A DNA stretch of 64,000 nt from Lepturacanthus savala. Lineage: Eukaryota; Chordata; Actinopteri; Scombriformes; Trichiuridae. The first letter of the stretch is position 1. Every line of letters starts with the position of its first letter. A program made the translations under genes and the position numbers. Under the pieces are notes generated by a model. The model had not been told where the DNA came from. It was given only the letters and a program-made list of their open reading frames with translations, and did not search any database. The stretch is from NCBI GenBank assembly GCA_030544235.1, contig CM060466.1, positions 7,121,592 to 7,185,591 of the forward strand. The letters run 5' to 3'. Shown piece by piece: positions 13,225 to 24,600 of this stretch.

Positions 13225-15424
13225 TTGTTCCGTCTTTTCCAGCTCTTCCACTCTGTGTTCGACGGCTACGGCAGCGTGAGCGCCACCTGTCTGTCTCTGC
13301 TGGGCGCCGGCGGCCGCGGGTTGTTGTCATGGCGACCCGGCTGGACGATCAGCAGCCCGCCCGGCACCGCATCCTCACTGGTGTTCCACGCCAGCTTCGC
13401 CGTGCTGCGCCTGGCGCTGCTGTGGCTGCTCACCTCCGTGCTGCTGAGGAACTACAGGAGGGCTCGGGCCGAGCTGTACCGACCCGCCGTGGACCTCCAG
13501 GACTACGAGATGGTCGAGCTGTTCCTCAGACGACTCAAGATGTGGATGGGACTCAGCAGGGCCAAGGAGGTACACAATGAGCCTCTTCCTTACATTTATA
13601 TATACACACACTACATTTCTAAAGTTTTAGAACACACATTTTTACATTTTTATTGAAATTTAATCAGTTTAATTCCAATGAAACCTTATAGCTTTATTAG
13701 ACCCCTACATATATTTGACTGTATATATGACAGCAGAGAGTGTATTAATACTGTTCCATGTTTAAAAAACACTCAATCCACAGAGAAACATACACAGCCT
13801 GTATTCAGAAACCTTAAAACAAACAGTCATGACTTATGTGAAGTTGTGATGTCACTACTATACAGTCACCACCAACAGCCATTTAAAGAGGAGGAGGAGA
13901 GTCTTAGAAAGAATCTGGAGAAAAGAAGTGAAACTATACTGAGATGATCTTTGCTACTTCAAATCTTGTTAAGGATGTTAAAATTCACAATAAAAAACAG
14001 TAAAGTGTAGAATATGAGACATTTAAATGGTACAAAAATAATCAGTTAACTACCCAACGAGCCAAAAAATATAAATTTTCAGGAATCAAGTAATAGTTAA
14101 CAACTTATATATAAGTATATATATATACATATATATATATATAGACAACTTATAATCTAAATAAAATGACTCTTTCTGGGAGGGTTTGTCTTCTCCATGT
14201 TCTCAGGAGGACGGGACAGGAAGTTGATGACGTCATGTGACAGGAAGCACTTGGAAACTTAAATTATTTGCTTAAAATCTTTTGTCGAAGTTGTCTACTA
14301 TCATCGCTTTAGAACAAAAAAGCTGTATAAGTAGGATTTAGATTTTTTTATTTAGTATAAAATGACAGTCAGAGACTTAAAGTACATTACAGTACATGTA
14401 CATTAATGGCCATGTTTTCTCATGCTTTTCCTCCTAGTTTCGTCATAAGGTGCGTTTTGAAGGCATGGAGCTGCCTCCGTCCCGTTCTTCCTCCACCAGC
14501 GACTGTAAGTCCCTGTGTCTGCCTCCGCTGGACGGTCCCGACTCCCCCCCCACCCCCGACAGCGTGGACGCCGGCTCGGAGGCGTCGTGGCGCCCAGCGT
14601 CCTCCAGCCCCTGCAGCCTGACCGAGGCCCCGGGCATCGGTCTGGGTCTCGGGCTGGGCCTGGGTCTGGGCCTGAGCCCCGGGGTGGTGGTGGGGGGAAC
14701 CAGCTGGAGGGAGCGGGCCGAGACCGAGGCCTCGCTGAGGAGGCTGCTGCCCACCCTGGACGCCCTGCTGCAGCAGCTGGACCGCGTCACCGTGGCGACG
14801 GAGGACCTGTACCACGTGGAGTGCAGGCTGGAGCGGGCCCAGAGGAAAAGGAGGCGCAGGGGGAGGGAGAAAGGGGGCGGCCAGAGAGGGAGGAGCGAGG
14901 CGGGGCAGAGGAGGAGGGGGGAGGACAAGGGGGGAGGGTGGAGGGAACGAAAGAGCAGCAAAGAAAAGCACAAAGGGAGCAAAAAGGGGAAAAAGACTGA
15001 TAAACGAGAGCTTCCAAGCGACTGTGGGAATAACCAATCCGCCAATCCCAAAAAGACTCCTGTCGCCACGCCGGTCCCCTTTTTAAAGTCCAGACCGGCC
15101 TCGGCCTCCACGCAGACCCCCGCCCCCCAACCCTCAGTCAGAGCTTCAGTCACAGAGAAAACTTCAGTCACAGAGAAAAGCGCCTCAGACTCTTCTTCTC
15201 TCCCCAAGACAACCCCGGCCCCTCCCGCCTCCATGCCGTCCACCCCCGCCCATACACCCATCAGCCGGGACTGGGACCCCCCGACGGAGAGAGAGACCCT
15301 CCCCTCCACCAGCCTGTTCAACCACCCGGCTCACACCACCACCATCCCCACACGCAAGAGAAAACGCAAGCCCCCGCCCCTCAAAAACAAGGTGCACCCC
15401 AACCTAGACAGACACAAGCCCTGA
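13225..15424 (+). CDS. pkd1: Polycystin-1, last two coding exons (partial gene)
   Basis: Exons 13,225-13,569 and 14,438-15,424 (stop TGA at 15,422) join in phase 0 and encode the C-terminal end of polycystin-1, the large ciliary and plasma-membrane receptor that pairs with polycystin-2. The first exon encodes the last membrane helix (LVFHASFAVLRLALLWLL) and then LYRP, QDYEMVELFLRRL and WMGLSRAKE. The second opens with FRHKVRFEGME. Both match the human PKD1 tail nearly word for word. A coiled-coil stretch (LLPTLDALLQQLDRVTVATEDLY) fits the polycystin-2 binding region, and the end KNKVHPN resembles human KNKVHPS. Fish-specific additions are a Gly-Leu run and a long Lys/Arg-rich segment. The acceptor at 13,224 fits the frame; a second possible acceptor lies near 13,241. 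All earlier exons are left of the window. The linkage to TSC2 supports true PKD1. Confidence 0.93.
13570..14437 (+). other. pkd1: Last intron of PKD1
   Basis: The intron starts with donor GTACAC directly after GCCAAGGAG and ends with acceptor CTCCTAG. It holds a short AT microsatellite (about 14,107-14,142) and a copy of a dispersed element (about 14,150-14,270) that also occurs at 21.1 kb and 58.1 kb. The 89-codon ORF at 13,678 has no recognisable content. Confidence 0.75.
14150..14270 (+). mobile_element. Dispersed element family C, copy 1 (contains a CRE palindrome)
   Basis: The stretch starting ATCTAAATAAAATGACTC and running through CAGGAAGTTGATGACGTCA is shared with 21,095-21,225 and, reversed and more decayed, with about 58,100-58,230. 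The copies differ by scattered substitutions, as expected for a short interspersed or non-autonomous element. A perfect TGACGTCA lies at 14,227-14,234. No element name is assigned. Confidence 0.6.
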
Positions 15425-16349
15425 GGAGGAGGAGGAGGAGGAGGAGGAGGAGGAGAATGTGAGCAAACGCTGGGTTAAGGACGAGAGGAGGACGGGGGGG
15501 CAGCAGGTTTTGTCCCCAGCCGGCCCCCTCTCTAAACCCAGGGAAAAAGGAAAAGAAAGTAGCAGGATGGGAAAGTAATAAGACAAACGCACACGGAGGA
15601 AAGCGGAAATATCAGGAGAGATTACAAAAAAGAACAGAAAAGCAATAAAATCAGACTTTGCTGTCTTCCAAAGCAGCGATCCGTCCAAATCCCCAGTTTC
15701 GCTCTTCTCACAAAAAAAAAAAAAAAAAAAAGCATGGTGCAGGTCACCAGGTGCTACCTGAGCCAAGCTAATCGGCTCAAACAGCTGGGTTTGAAACCAA
15801 AAAATTAAAAAAAAGCTTTTTTTACCTTATTTCCCCCGGACCAAAGCTGACCCCTGACCCCCCTACATGACCCTGGAGGCTGCGTGGGGGGGGGTCACCG
15901 ACAAGAGCACAGGAGCGTGCTCACCCGAGGACTAAAGAACTGAAATCAGTCTTTTTATGTATCTCCGAAAAAAAACAAAAACCGTGTCCATTTCTCTGTT
16001 ATGTCGTCTCGTCTTACATATTTTTTTATATGAAAGCAATATTTGTGTTTTGCGGTCACCCTGGGTACTTGTGGCCTGTCTGAAAAAAAAAAGAAAGAAA
16101 AAAAAACTTCCAAATTTGCATGGTATTCACACGCATAGAAGTAACACTGTAGGCACAGACGCGCTGATGGTGGTGTGTCATAGGTATGAGTCCACAGAGG
16201 AGACGAAGGGAAACAAACGACACACACACACACACACACACAGCAGGGATCACAGCAGCCAGTTCTTCCTCTACGTAGTCGACCGGTTTGAGATGAGGAC
16301 AGATGCAAAGATAGTGATGAGTGAGAGGGGGGGAGGGTTTGAAAGAAGG

Positions 16350-16355
16350 AATAAA
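16350..16355 (+). terminator. Candidate PKD1 poly(A) signal
   Basis: This is a canonical AATAAA about 0.9 kb after the PKD1 stop codon. It is one of three candidates, with 15,644 and 17,779. Confidence 0.35.
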
Positions 16356-17778
16356 GAAAGATGAGATGTTCAGTGGTCGAGAGGAAACGGGAAAGATTCG
16401 TCTTCACTCATACAAGAACATTTACGCAAGTTTGCCCATTATAAAGCTATAACGACTTCCATTGTCTTTATCTATTCTAAATGTGTTTTTTGTCGTGTTG
16501 TATATGGTTGTGATTTCAAAGCACTTTTGTTAATGATGTAGATTGTCTTCCTGTTTTGTTTTTTTTTAATGAGGTGTGGTGCGTTGTATTTTCTGAAGTA
16601 ATAAGCTTGGTATCGGAACCATTAGAGAAAGCTTCACTCATACTGTATCGGAACTATACACGTTGCCAAAGCTTTCGCATCATTTATGCATCCTGAGTTT
16701 TACCATGCCAAGTAATTAACTAATTTGTTTTGTACTTAGCACTTTATTTCCTAATGGAGCGGATATCAAATGCCATATTTAACTATTGTGTGTCAAGTTT
16801 TTAATTCTCTTTTTTTTTTTTGTAACAGCTACATTATAGAAACATCCTAGAAATTATCATGGTATCGAAGCAGTAGCTCGCAGTTGTGTCTTGTACTCTT
16901 TGTCGGCTCTTAAAAGTGTTTTTTTTTTATTATTATTTCTTTGATCAACATGCGTACTTCCTGTGTCCAGTGGGCAGATCTCAGGGAACCCACCTTTTTT
17001 TCTCAAAAATTGGTAAAGACAAACTAAACTGGGGGCTATAAATAGGTGATTTCAAATCATCTGGGGAAATGATGTATTTTGTTGTTTAGTCATCCCGGGA
17101 TTGTTTTTGATTCAGCTTCCTTCTAAACGGCCAAAAGCTGGCCCCGTTTTAATGCTGCGATGTGAAAGAGGATCAAAATCTTTAAAAAAAAAAAACACCC
17201 TAAATGATTTTATTTTAGATCTGACCTAAATGTACCCATTTCCTGCCCTGTAAATTAAGATATAACAAGTTTCAGGACCTCACGTAAAAGACCCAGCTTC
17301 ATATGTGTGTGTGTGTGTACATTTCTGTATATATTGGTGCTTTATGGTGTATATATTTTTGCTTTTCAGGATCAGTATTGTTCTTGTGCTGCAGTGGCAC
17401 ATGCATAGGTCAAGCACTGGTGTTGCAAACCCCATGTTTTTACATTCCTCCAGTCTAACTGAAGCACTACAGCCAAAGCTATTGATGTATTTAACATATG
17501 TTGGGGTCCAACCAGAAACCACAGGAAGCTGAACAGTAAACGCCTCCACTAGCCTTCATATCCCTGCTCTGCGTGTGCAGCGAGTAACAGAATAGTGCCA
17601 AAGCCCACCTTCACATCTCTTATAGCTGTCTCTTCGTGTTCTATGGTGCGTTATGTTTTAAAACGGTGTTATGGATTTGTCATTGAAAATATTTGTCTAT
17701 GCTCTTTTTTTTTTTTGTATCTCATATCTGTATTTTGCAGTTGTAGCACTTCTCATGCTTTTGCACTTGACAAAGTCG

Positions 17779-17784
17779 AATAAA
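17779..17784 (+). terminator. Candidate distal PKD1 poly(A) signal
   Basis: AATAAA is followed within 30 bases by TTTGACAGCTGTACTGTG, a T/G-rich stretch of the kind found downstream of cleavage sites. It lies only 0.5 kb from the TSC2 stop codon on the other strand. Confidence 0.4.
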
Positions 17785-17800
17785 GAGTTTGACAGCTGTA

Positions 17801-18283
17801 CTGTGCATAAAGAAATGGTTTTTGGTTTTGCTACTGGCTCATGCAAAGCACAAATAATACCCATTAAAAAAAAACATTTATATGTGGTGCTCTTGGGTTT
17901 TACTTTTCTTTTAAGGGAACAAGAACGAACACAAGTCCAAATTTCTTCATGGTCATTTTATATGCACTTGATTAGATTTTATAATAATATACTTATATAT
18001 CGTAAGTGCAATGTGTCAGCATTTCTAAATTCTTTCGGAAAAATATGCAGAATTTACCATGTTCACAGGTCAATACTTCACAAAATAAGCCTTTAAAATG
18101 ATCCATCAAGCTCTGAGGTTTTCCATCACAAAGTCCAAATCGTTTTTAGTCAAAAATCGGGTGTCGAACGTCATCCTGAATTCTTCCACACGCAGGCGAA
18201 ACCAAATTCACCTCAGCTCTAAGGCAGGTGTGTGTGTGTGCACATGTTTGTGTGTGTGTGTGTGTTTAGAAATTATGAAATAA
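17801..18283. other. PKD1-TSC2 tail-to-tail interval
   Basis: About 0.5 kb separates the last + strand poly(A) signal from the TSC2 stop. It contains a GT repeat at about 18,231-18,266. No good minus-strand AATAAA is seen close to the TSC2 stop. The nearest I noticed (TTTATT on the + strand, near 17,209) lies inside the proposed PKD1 3'UTR. Confidence 0.45.
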
Positions 18284-18651
18284 TCAAACAAAATCAGTGA
18301 AATCATCCACTGTTGATACGAGTCTCTTCCTCTGTCCAGAGGCTTCTGGGTTGGGTGCAGGAGTGCTCTGCTGAAACGACTTGTTCTGCTGAGTGTGTCC
18401 TTGGGTCAGCGAGATGCCGGGAGTAGAGCGAGACTGAATGTCTTCCTGAGCCTGAGCAGAGGAGCAGAATATATATATATATACGCAATAGAAATTTATG
18501 AGAAAAGGTTGATAATATTATGAAGTAAAAGCTGCTTTTGTGGTTTGCTTACCCTGGTCCTGATCCTCTTAATGTGCCGTAACCTCGCGAGCCACTTGGA
18601 GGCGTAAGCATCGGAGGGGTTGGCTCTGTACTGGTGCACTAGAGAGGCCAT
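18284..18651 (-). CDS. tsc2: TSC2 last two coding exons
   Basis: Exon 40 (18553-18651) encodes MASLVHQYRANPSD and SKWLARLRHIKRIRTR. Exon 41 (18284-18451) encodes AQEDIQSRSTPG and a Gln/Ser-rich linker, and ends GQRKRLVSTVDDFTDFV before TGA (18,284-18,286). This follows human IARLRHIKRLRQR and GQRKRLISSVEDFTEFV. An AT microsatellite at about 18,470-18,482 sits just upstream of the last acceptor. Confidence 0.93.
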
Positions 18652-21600
18652 CTTGGGTGAGAGAAAGGAGAGTTGAGCGCGTGTGTTAGCGTGAAAGAGT
18701 GTATACGAAGCTAGAAAAGTTTTGAGTTGGTGTGCATTTAATCCAAAAATATGGATGCTAGGTTTAGAAAACTCGGGTATTAACAGCATTTTGTACTTTC
18801 TTATTTAAAGAGTCAGTGAGCAATTTTCAAAATCTGAGACAATTTGGTCTAAATAATGAAGACTTCTATAGATCCCTACAGGTTCGTCATTATATTGAGA
18901 AAATAAGGAAAGAGATCAAACAAGAGCAAGGGGATAATATTTTGTAGAAAGTATTTAAAGATGCATATGGTTCAGGCCCAGGCCAAAAAAACATCTGGAG
19001 ACTCTACAGGGTTTTACAACAAATTAAAAGGGTAGCTCACTGCATGTAAAACAGAAATGGAAGAGAAATAAATCTAGTCCTAAACAAAGAACATTGGGAA
19101 CACTAGTGTAAGATACAATGGAAAACTTTAAATTCAACACTATGGAGAGTTTTGCTGAATTTTATGTGGATTTTTCGCAACAAGACATTTAGACCATTTC
19201 ATCTATATGTTGGAGACTGTGTTGAAGCCTCGGGACAAATCATTTTCACATATTTTGGTCTCTAGCAGGAGGTCTGTAACATTTTGTATTCAGACAAACA
19301 TTCTTTTTGAGTTTGCATCATTATATTTAGGAGTTCTACCATCAGAAAATGTCTCTCCTCTAATGACAATTACTTATTTCAGATTTTAAGTGCTGCTTCT
19401 TGAAAAGCCACATGTAAGTGGCTAAAGCTAGAAAAACCTACAGTGGATCAGTGGACATTTTTAGGATGGAAAGAATTACTTTTGCTATAAGAATACACAT
19501 CAGGATCTGTTTTTGAGAAGATGGGAAAGAATGATTAGATATGTATGATATTTCCCATTTGATTGGTGGCTTTTTTGGTATGTCAGATATGTATTACTGT
19601 CCTAGGAATTGTTTAATTCTCAATTATGCATTTAATAACTATGGAAAATCATAATAAAAAGAGAATTGAAAAGTGTGAAGAGTGTATGTGTGTCCAGGTG
19701 TAAGAGAGCGATATAAAGGGAAGACTGGTAGACTTACATTTGCATGAAGAGCCATTTGTCTGACCAAGAGTGGAAGGTTTTGGTCTGAGACTATTTTTGC
19801 CACAGTTGTGTCTACTAACCCTTCAAGGTCTAAAAGAAGGAGCAAGAGGAGAAATACAAGTAAAAAAAACTCTGAAATCAGTTAAAAAGAAAAAGCTAAA
19901 TAAAAAAAATCATCATCTCACCTTTGCGGCACTGTAGGGTGACGAGGTTACATTCGTAATCCAGTGGTTTTATGATCACTTCAACAAAGTTAAACTGACC
20001 CTAAATGGGGGGAAATACAGATTGTTGAACCACAAAACCAGTGCAGCTTCCAGATTCTGAGGTGTGTGCGAGTGTGTACCTTTATGGTGCCCAGTTTATA
20101 CTCCTCCCCAGAGTCGTTGTACACGACGCTGACGAAATCATTGCCGATGTGGCGCTTTTTGTTGCAGCAGCCCTTGTCGCTCTCCCTGTTTGGCATCAGC
20201 GTGGCTATGTGGAAGATCGCTGCAGGGAAACCGTTTGGTTAATGCAACGCAGGTAAACGAATAAACACCACATCAGCATAAAAGCTCGTCCCTCGCACGC
20301 TCACCCTGCATGATGTCGTCATGCCAGCAGTAGGTGAACTCCCCGTCATCTCCGTACTGGTCCAGCCCTCCGAGGAAGATCTGGTCGGGGTCGCAGTCTT
20401 TCAGGTGGATCAATTTGCCGAGGCCCGTCAGGAAGGCAGCGTAGCGGTTTGAGCCGTACTCGTTAGACAGGATGGCAACCTCGTTGTTAACCTAGACGGA
20501 AGGCAGAAGAATGAGATCATTTATTAGACAGGAATAAATATTTAACCCATTTAAGATTTTTTCAAAGTTTTCATATGCAATTATCAGCTGAGCCACTAAC
20601 AATCATGTATGTATCTATTTTTTCCCCATTTTTTACTCTTTTCTTTGCAGAAAATAGCATTTTAATGGCTTATTTAGTTGATGCTTGCATAAATATGCCC
20701 ATAAACAAAAAAAACAATTTTTCCCATGTACAAATTTGTTTTTTGGGATTTATTCTAGAGACTTGAATGATTATATACACAAACTTTCAAAAGTTTGGGG
20801 TCACCCAGACAATTTTGTGTTTTCAATGAAAAGTCACTTTTATTTAAACCTGAGTTGTAAAATGAATAGAAAATATAGTCAAGACATTGACAAGGTTAGA
20901 AATAATGATTTGTATTTGAAATATTTTTTTCCTTCAAATTTTGCTTTTGTCAAAGGAAGGTCAGTTTTATAGCTTCTCTAAGCAGCTAAACTGAAAAAAA
21001 CAATGATTTTCTTTCAAAAATAAGGACATTTTTAAGTAAACCCAAACTTGTGATTGGTAGTGTATATATACACAAGTCAGGGTTGAAAATCATAATAATC
21101 TAAATAAAATGACTCTTTCTGTGATGGTTCTGTCTTCACCATGTTCTTGGGAGAAAGAGGCAGGAAGTTGATGACGTCAAATGAGAGGAAGCATTTAAAA
21201 ACGTAAAAAGTTCTATTATCATATCAGGAAAAAACATATAGATCACAGACTTAAAGGTTTCATTAAACAACAAAGGGTTAATTAAACAACACTGAATGCT
21301 GTTGAGACGTTCTCACCTGACTCACTCCGACAAAGACCACTCCGATTTTATGGGTGTCGTATGGAGGCATCTGGTCCAGAACCTTCACAGCTCGGTCAAT
21401 CACCTGCCGCAGAGCAGACAGACTTTAAATACCATCACTGTTTGTACCATCACTGAGTATTAAAGAGGAGGAAACTCACCTGGGTTTTAGGCAGCAGCAG
21501 CGGTTTGTTGGCTTCATTCCCAAAGAAAGGAGAGTGGTAGAGCTGGAGGAAGACAAAGCTGGGGGGAGGAGGGGGATTCAAAAATTTTAAATTCACATTT

Positions 21601-24600
21601 TACTCCTTATAAATGTCTACAGTACACTGCAAAAACTGAAATCAGCAAGTAACAATATCTTGTTTTTGGTATCCAACATTGAGTAGAATTATCTTATTCC
21701 ACTGGCAGATAATTCAGCTTATTTCAAGTTTTTTTTTCTGATTTGGGTTAATTTGGTTAATTTTCTTGAAAAAAATTACTGTACCAAAAACAAGACATTT
21801 TCACTTGTTAAAATGTCAGTTTTTGCAGTGTACATAGTATACAACTACAAAAAAAGAGTGTATAAAAACTACTGATAGAAGCACAAACTACAGGTACACT
21901 ACATTCCATTTCAGGAGGTAGAAAGTTGTGTACACCAATATTTTTAAAACACTGTAAGACAGTAGTTCCTCGAGATACGAGCATCTGAATGAAGAATATT
22001 CATAGATACAAACAGCAGCTGACTGATCCATAAATGTTAGTAAAATGCTGTATTGCGATCATAAGATCATATTTTGAACCATGAGCCCTATCGTTCTATC
22101 TTCGCTCTAAAGGTAAGGTACAGTACGATACCATAATTTTTTATTTTCTTTTTATTATATACTGTATGATCATGTTTATGTGTTGTCTTTATGTCCTGTA
22201 ATTGTTTCTAGGCAGTCTTAGAGAAGAGCACTTTCTTAATTAGAGGAGTAATGACATTTAAAATGACCTCAAATAGCAATTATAGATTGAAATTAAAAAC
22301 AATTTAGCTTAGAAACAGCCTCTCGAAACCTATTGTGTTTGTAAGTGTCTATATATGGTTAAGACAACATCATCATATAGCTAATTTAATAGTTGTTCCT
22401 GACCTTTATAAGATCACACCATCATCATGTATAGATTGGAGTTGGTGAGATTCTATATGGAACATCTTGAGTAGTTAGTTTTCAGTAATTAACAACCTCA
22501 GCTGTGATACTCAGATGTAAATCTGCAACTTCTCTTGATTTGTAATCAGATTTTTATTCATTTCAATTAAACTTCCAATTTTAAACTGACCAAAATTTGA
22601 TTTTCTCTGCTGGAAAGCAGCCGTTTTGAATTCTGCCAATGTTAAAGTGATTAGTTTACTGGCTATAAATGGTGTCGCTTGTGTTCTTGGTACAAAAAGC
22701 AGCAAAGGCTGCAGCAGTGAACCCTGCTGCTGTACCTGGGGCTCAGTCCAGAGATCTTTTCCGTGTTGCTGGGTCCGGGTCGACTGTGGTACGAGTCCCT
22801 CTCTGTCCTCCTCTCTCTCCTGGAGGAGGGGGCTGACACTGAGATGGTGTGACCGCGGGGTCGGTGGCCTCCACCGGGGGAGATGGGTCCAGGCTGCGCC
22901 GCCGCCGCGGGAAACTCCAACCTCATTCTTGCTCCTCCGCTTTGAGATGACTGAACGCCCGTGCTTTCACCCGCTTGACTCTGACCTCCAAGTCCGTTAA
23001 CGTCCCCTGCTGCACTTCCCTCCACCTTCTCTTTCTCAGAATGCGGCGTCTGTGTCTGCGGCAGTGGTTGCGGTTGTGGCTGCGGCTGCAGTTTGCCGTC
23101 TGAAGGCGCTCTGGGCCGCGAGGTTTCTCCTGCCGCCGCCGCCTCTGACTCCATAGCGGCTTTGGAGAAGGCTTCAGGTAAAGTCTGGAGCTCTGGAGAG
23201 GAGCTGGACTTGTTGAGTCCGTGACCTTGGGACTGATTGTGGGTCTGGAATGGGAGCTCCGGACCCTGGCTGCCTGGGGTGGAGGGTCCCAAAGTGGGCT
23301 GATCAATGGGAATAGCTCCCTCACTCACTTCCTCTAGAGTAGACTTTTCATCATCTTGACTGGAGGTGGAGGAGGACTGGATGACAGAGATAATAGGGGC
23401 AGATATAAAATAAAATTAATTGAAAAAACAACTTTAAATGACTTCAAAAAAGGATCTTACCACTTTATCATTTACTCACCCTGCTGAGTGTCCCGGGAGC
23501 CGGAGTCTTTGTGAACTTATCAGCGGAAATGAAGATGGGATCAGACGGCATCGCTTCAAACTCCTCACTCTCTAGCCAATCAGACGGGGTGTGTGCTGTG
23601 GCGAGCCCCGACCCCTCCTCCAGCACCACCACAGAGTCTACAGCGGGACACAACAATGGCAACATGGCAACAACCATGTGTGGACTTTAGGTGGATTCAC
23701 AAAAACACAGAGAAGAACACCCTTTCCTCTTACACACACACACACACACACTGCTGTCCACAGTTAGTTACACATTCGCAAACACAAACCCATCAAAAAA
23801 TCCCACAACAGGCAGATTTAATCAAGCTGTCAGTAGTAATTTTGATACACACACAATCTAAATTGTAGTTAAGTAAATACTAAGCCAAAGAAATCATGGC
23901 AACGTGAAACAGAATCAGATGCATCCATCCAACACCTGGTGTAGGGCTGCCCGCTAATACTGCACCAAACGAACGTCAATAGGAACGATCGACCATTACT
24001 GCTTGGTATATGGTTGGACTGTGTGTGAAACATTTCATGCAAACTCTGCAGAGTAATTCATCAACCTCAAACACTTATCTGAAACGTGCAAGTAACGTTA
24101 GCCTAACATTAACATGCTCTAATGTTAGATACCGTAAATTCTCTAATTTAGGTCACTAATATTGTCCAGTTTCACTGTTGGTGGGGGTAAATAAAGGCTG
24201 GTCTCTAATATGGTCCAGGGCTGTTATTACAACAAATGTTTTTAAATGTCTAATTGAACATAAAAATATACAAATCAGACTGTTCAGCTCATTAGAAAAT
24301 CACCAGAGGATTAAAATAACAAGCCATATCCATGGTGACCTGGTCATGTGACATCTATGATGGATAACAGGGGCAAACACGCTGCAAACGGAAAATCACC
24401 GCTAGGCTAATGTTGTTAGCATGGCAGCTGCAGAGTTTGTTGTACAGGTGGACTTGGCGTGAGTGATGAGGAGTTAACAGGGAGAGGAGGAAACTGAGGA
24501 GGATTAAACAGAATTGGAGGATTTAGGGGGTTAAAATTTGGAGCAGTAAGCTGGTAACCAGTAAGTTGCCTTTTGTTAATGTTGTTAATGTTCTGTAGGC

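Larger units (their letters stand above)
15425..17800 (+). other. pkd1: Probable PKD1 3' untranslated region
   Basis: The stop codon is followed at once by a (GGA)n tract to about 15,456. Poly(A) signals AATAAA occur on this strand at 15,644, 16,350 and 17,779; the last has T/G-rich sequence after it. There is also an A-run at about 15,711-15,731, a CA repeat at about 16,221-16,242 and a GT repeat near 17,304-17,319. No coding exon is seen. Which signal is used cannot be decided from sequence. Confidence 0.55.

Noticed and set aside
14420..15321. Antisense and alternative-frame ORFs over the PKD1 last exon (up to 292 codons)
   Set aside because: They are shadows of a GC-rich, low-complexity coding exon. 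The plus-strand frame matches the polycystin-1 tail.
18303..18488. 61-codon minus-strand ORF over the TSC2 last exon
   Set aside because: Wrong frame. The frame ending VDDFTDFV matches the tuberin C-terminus.
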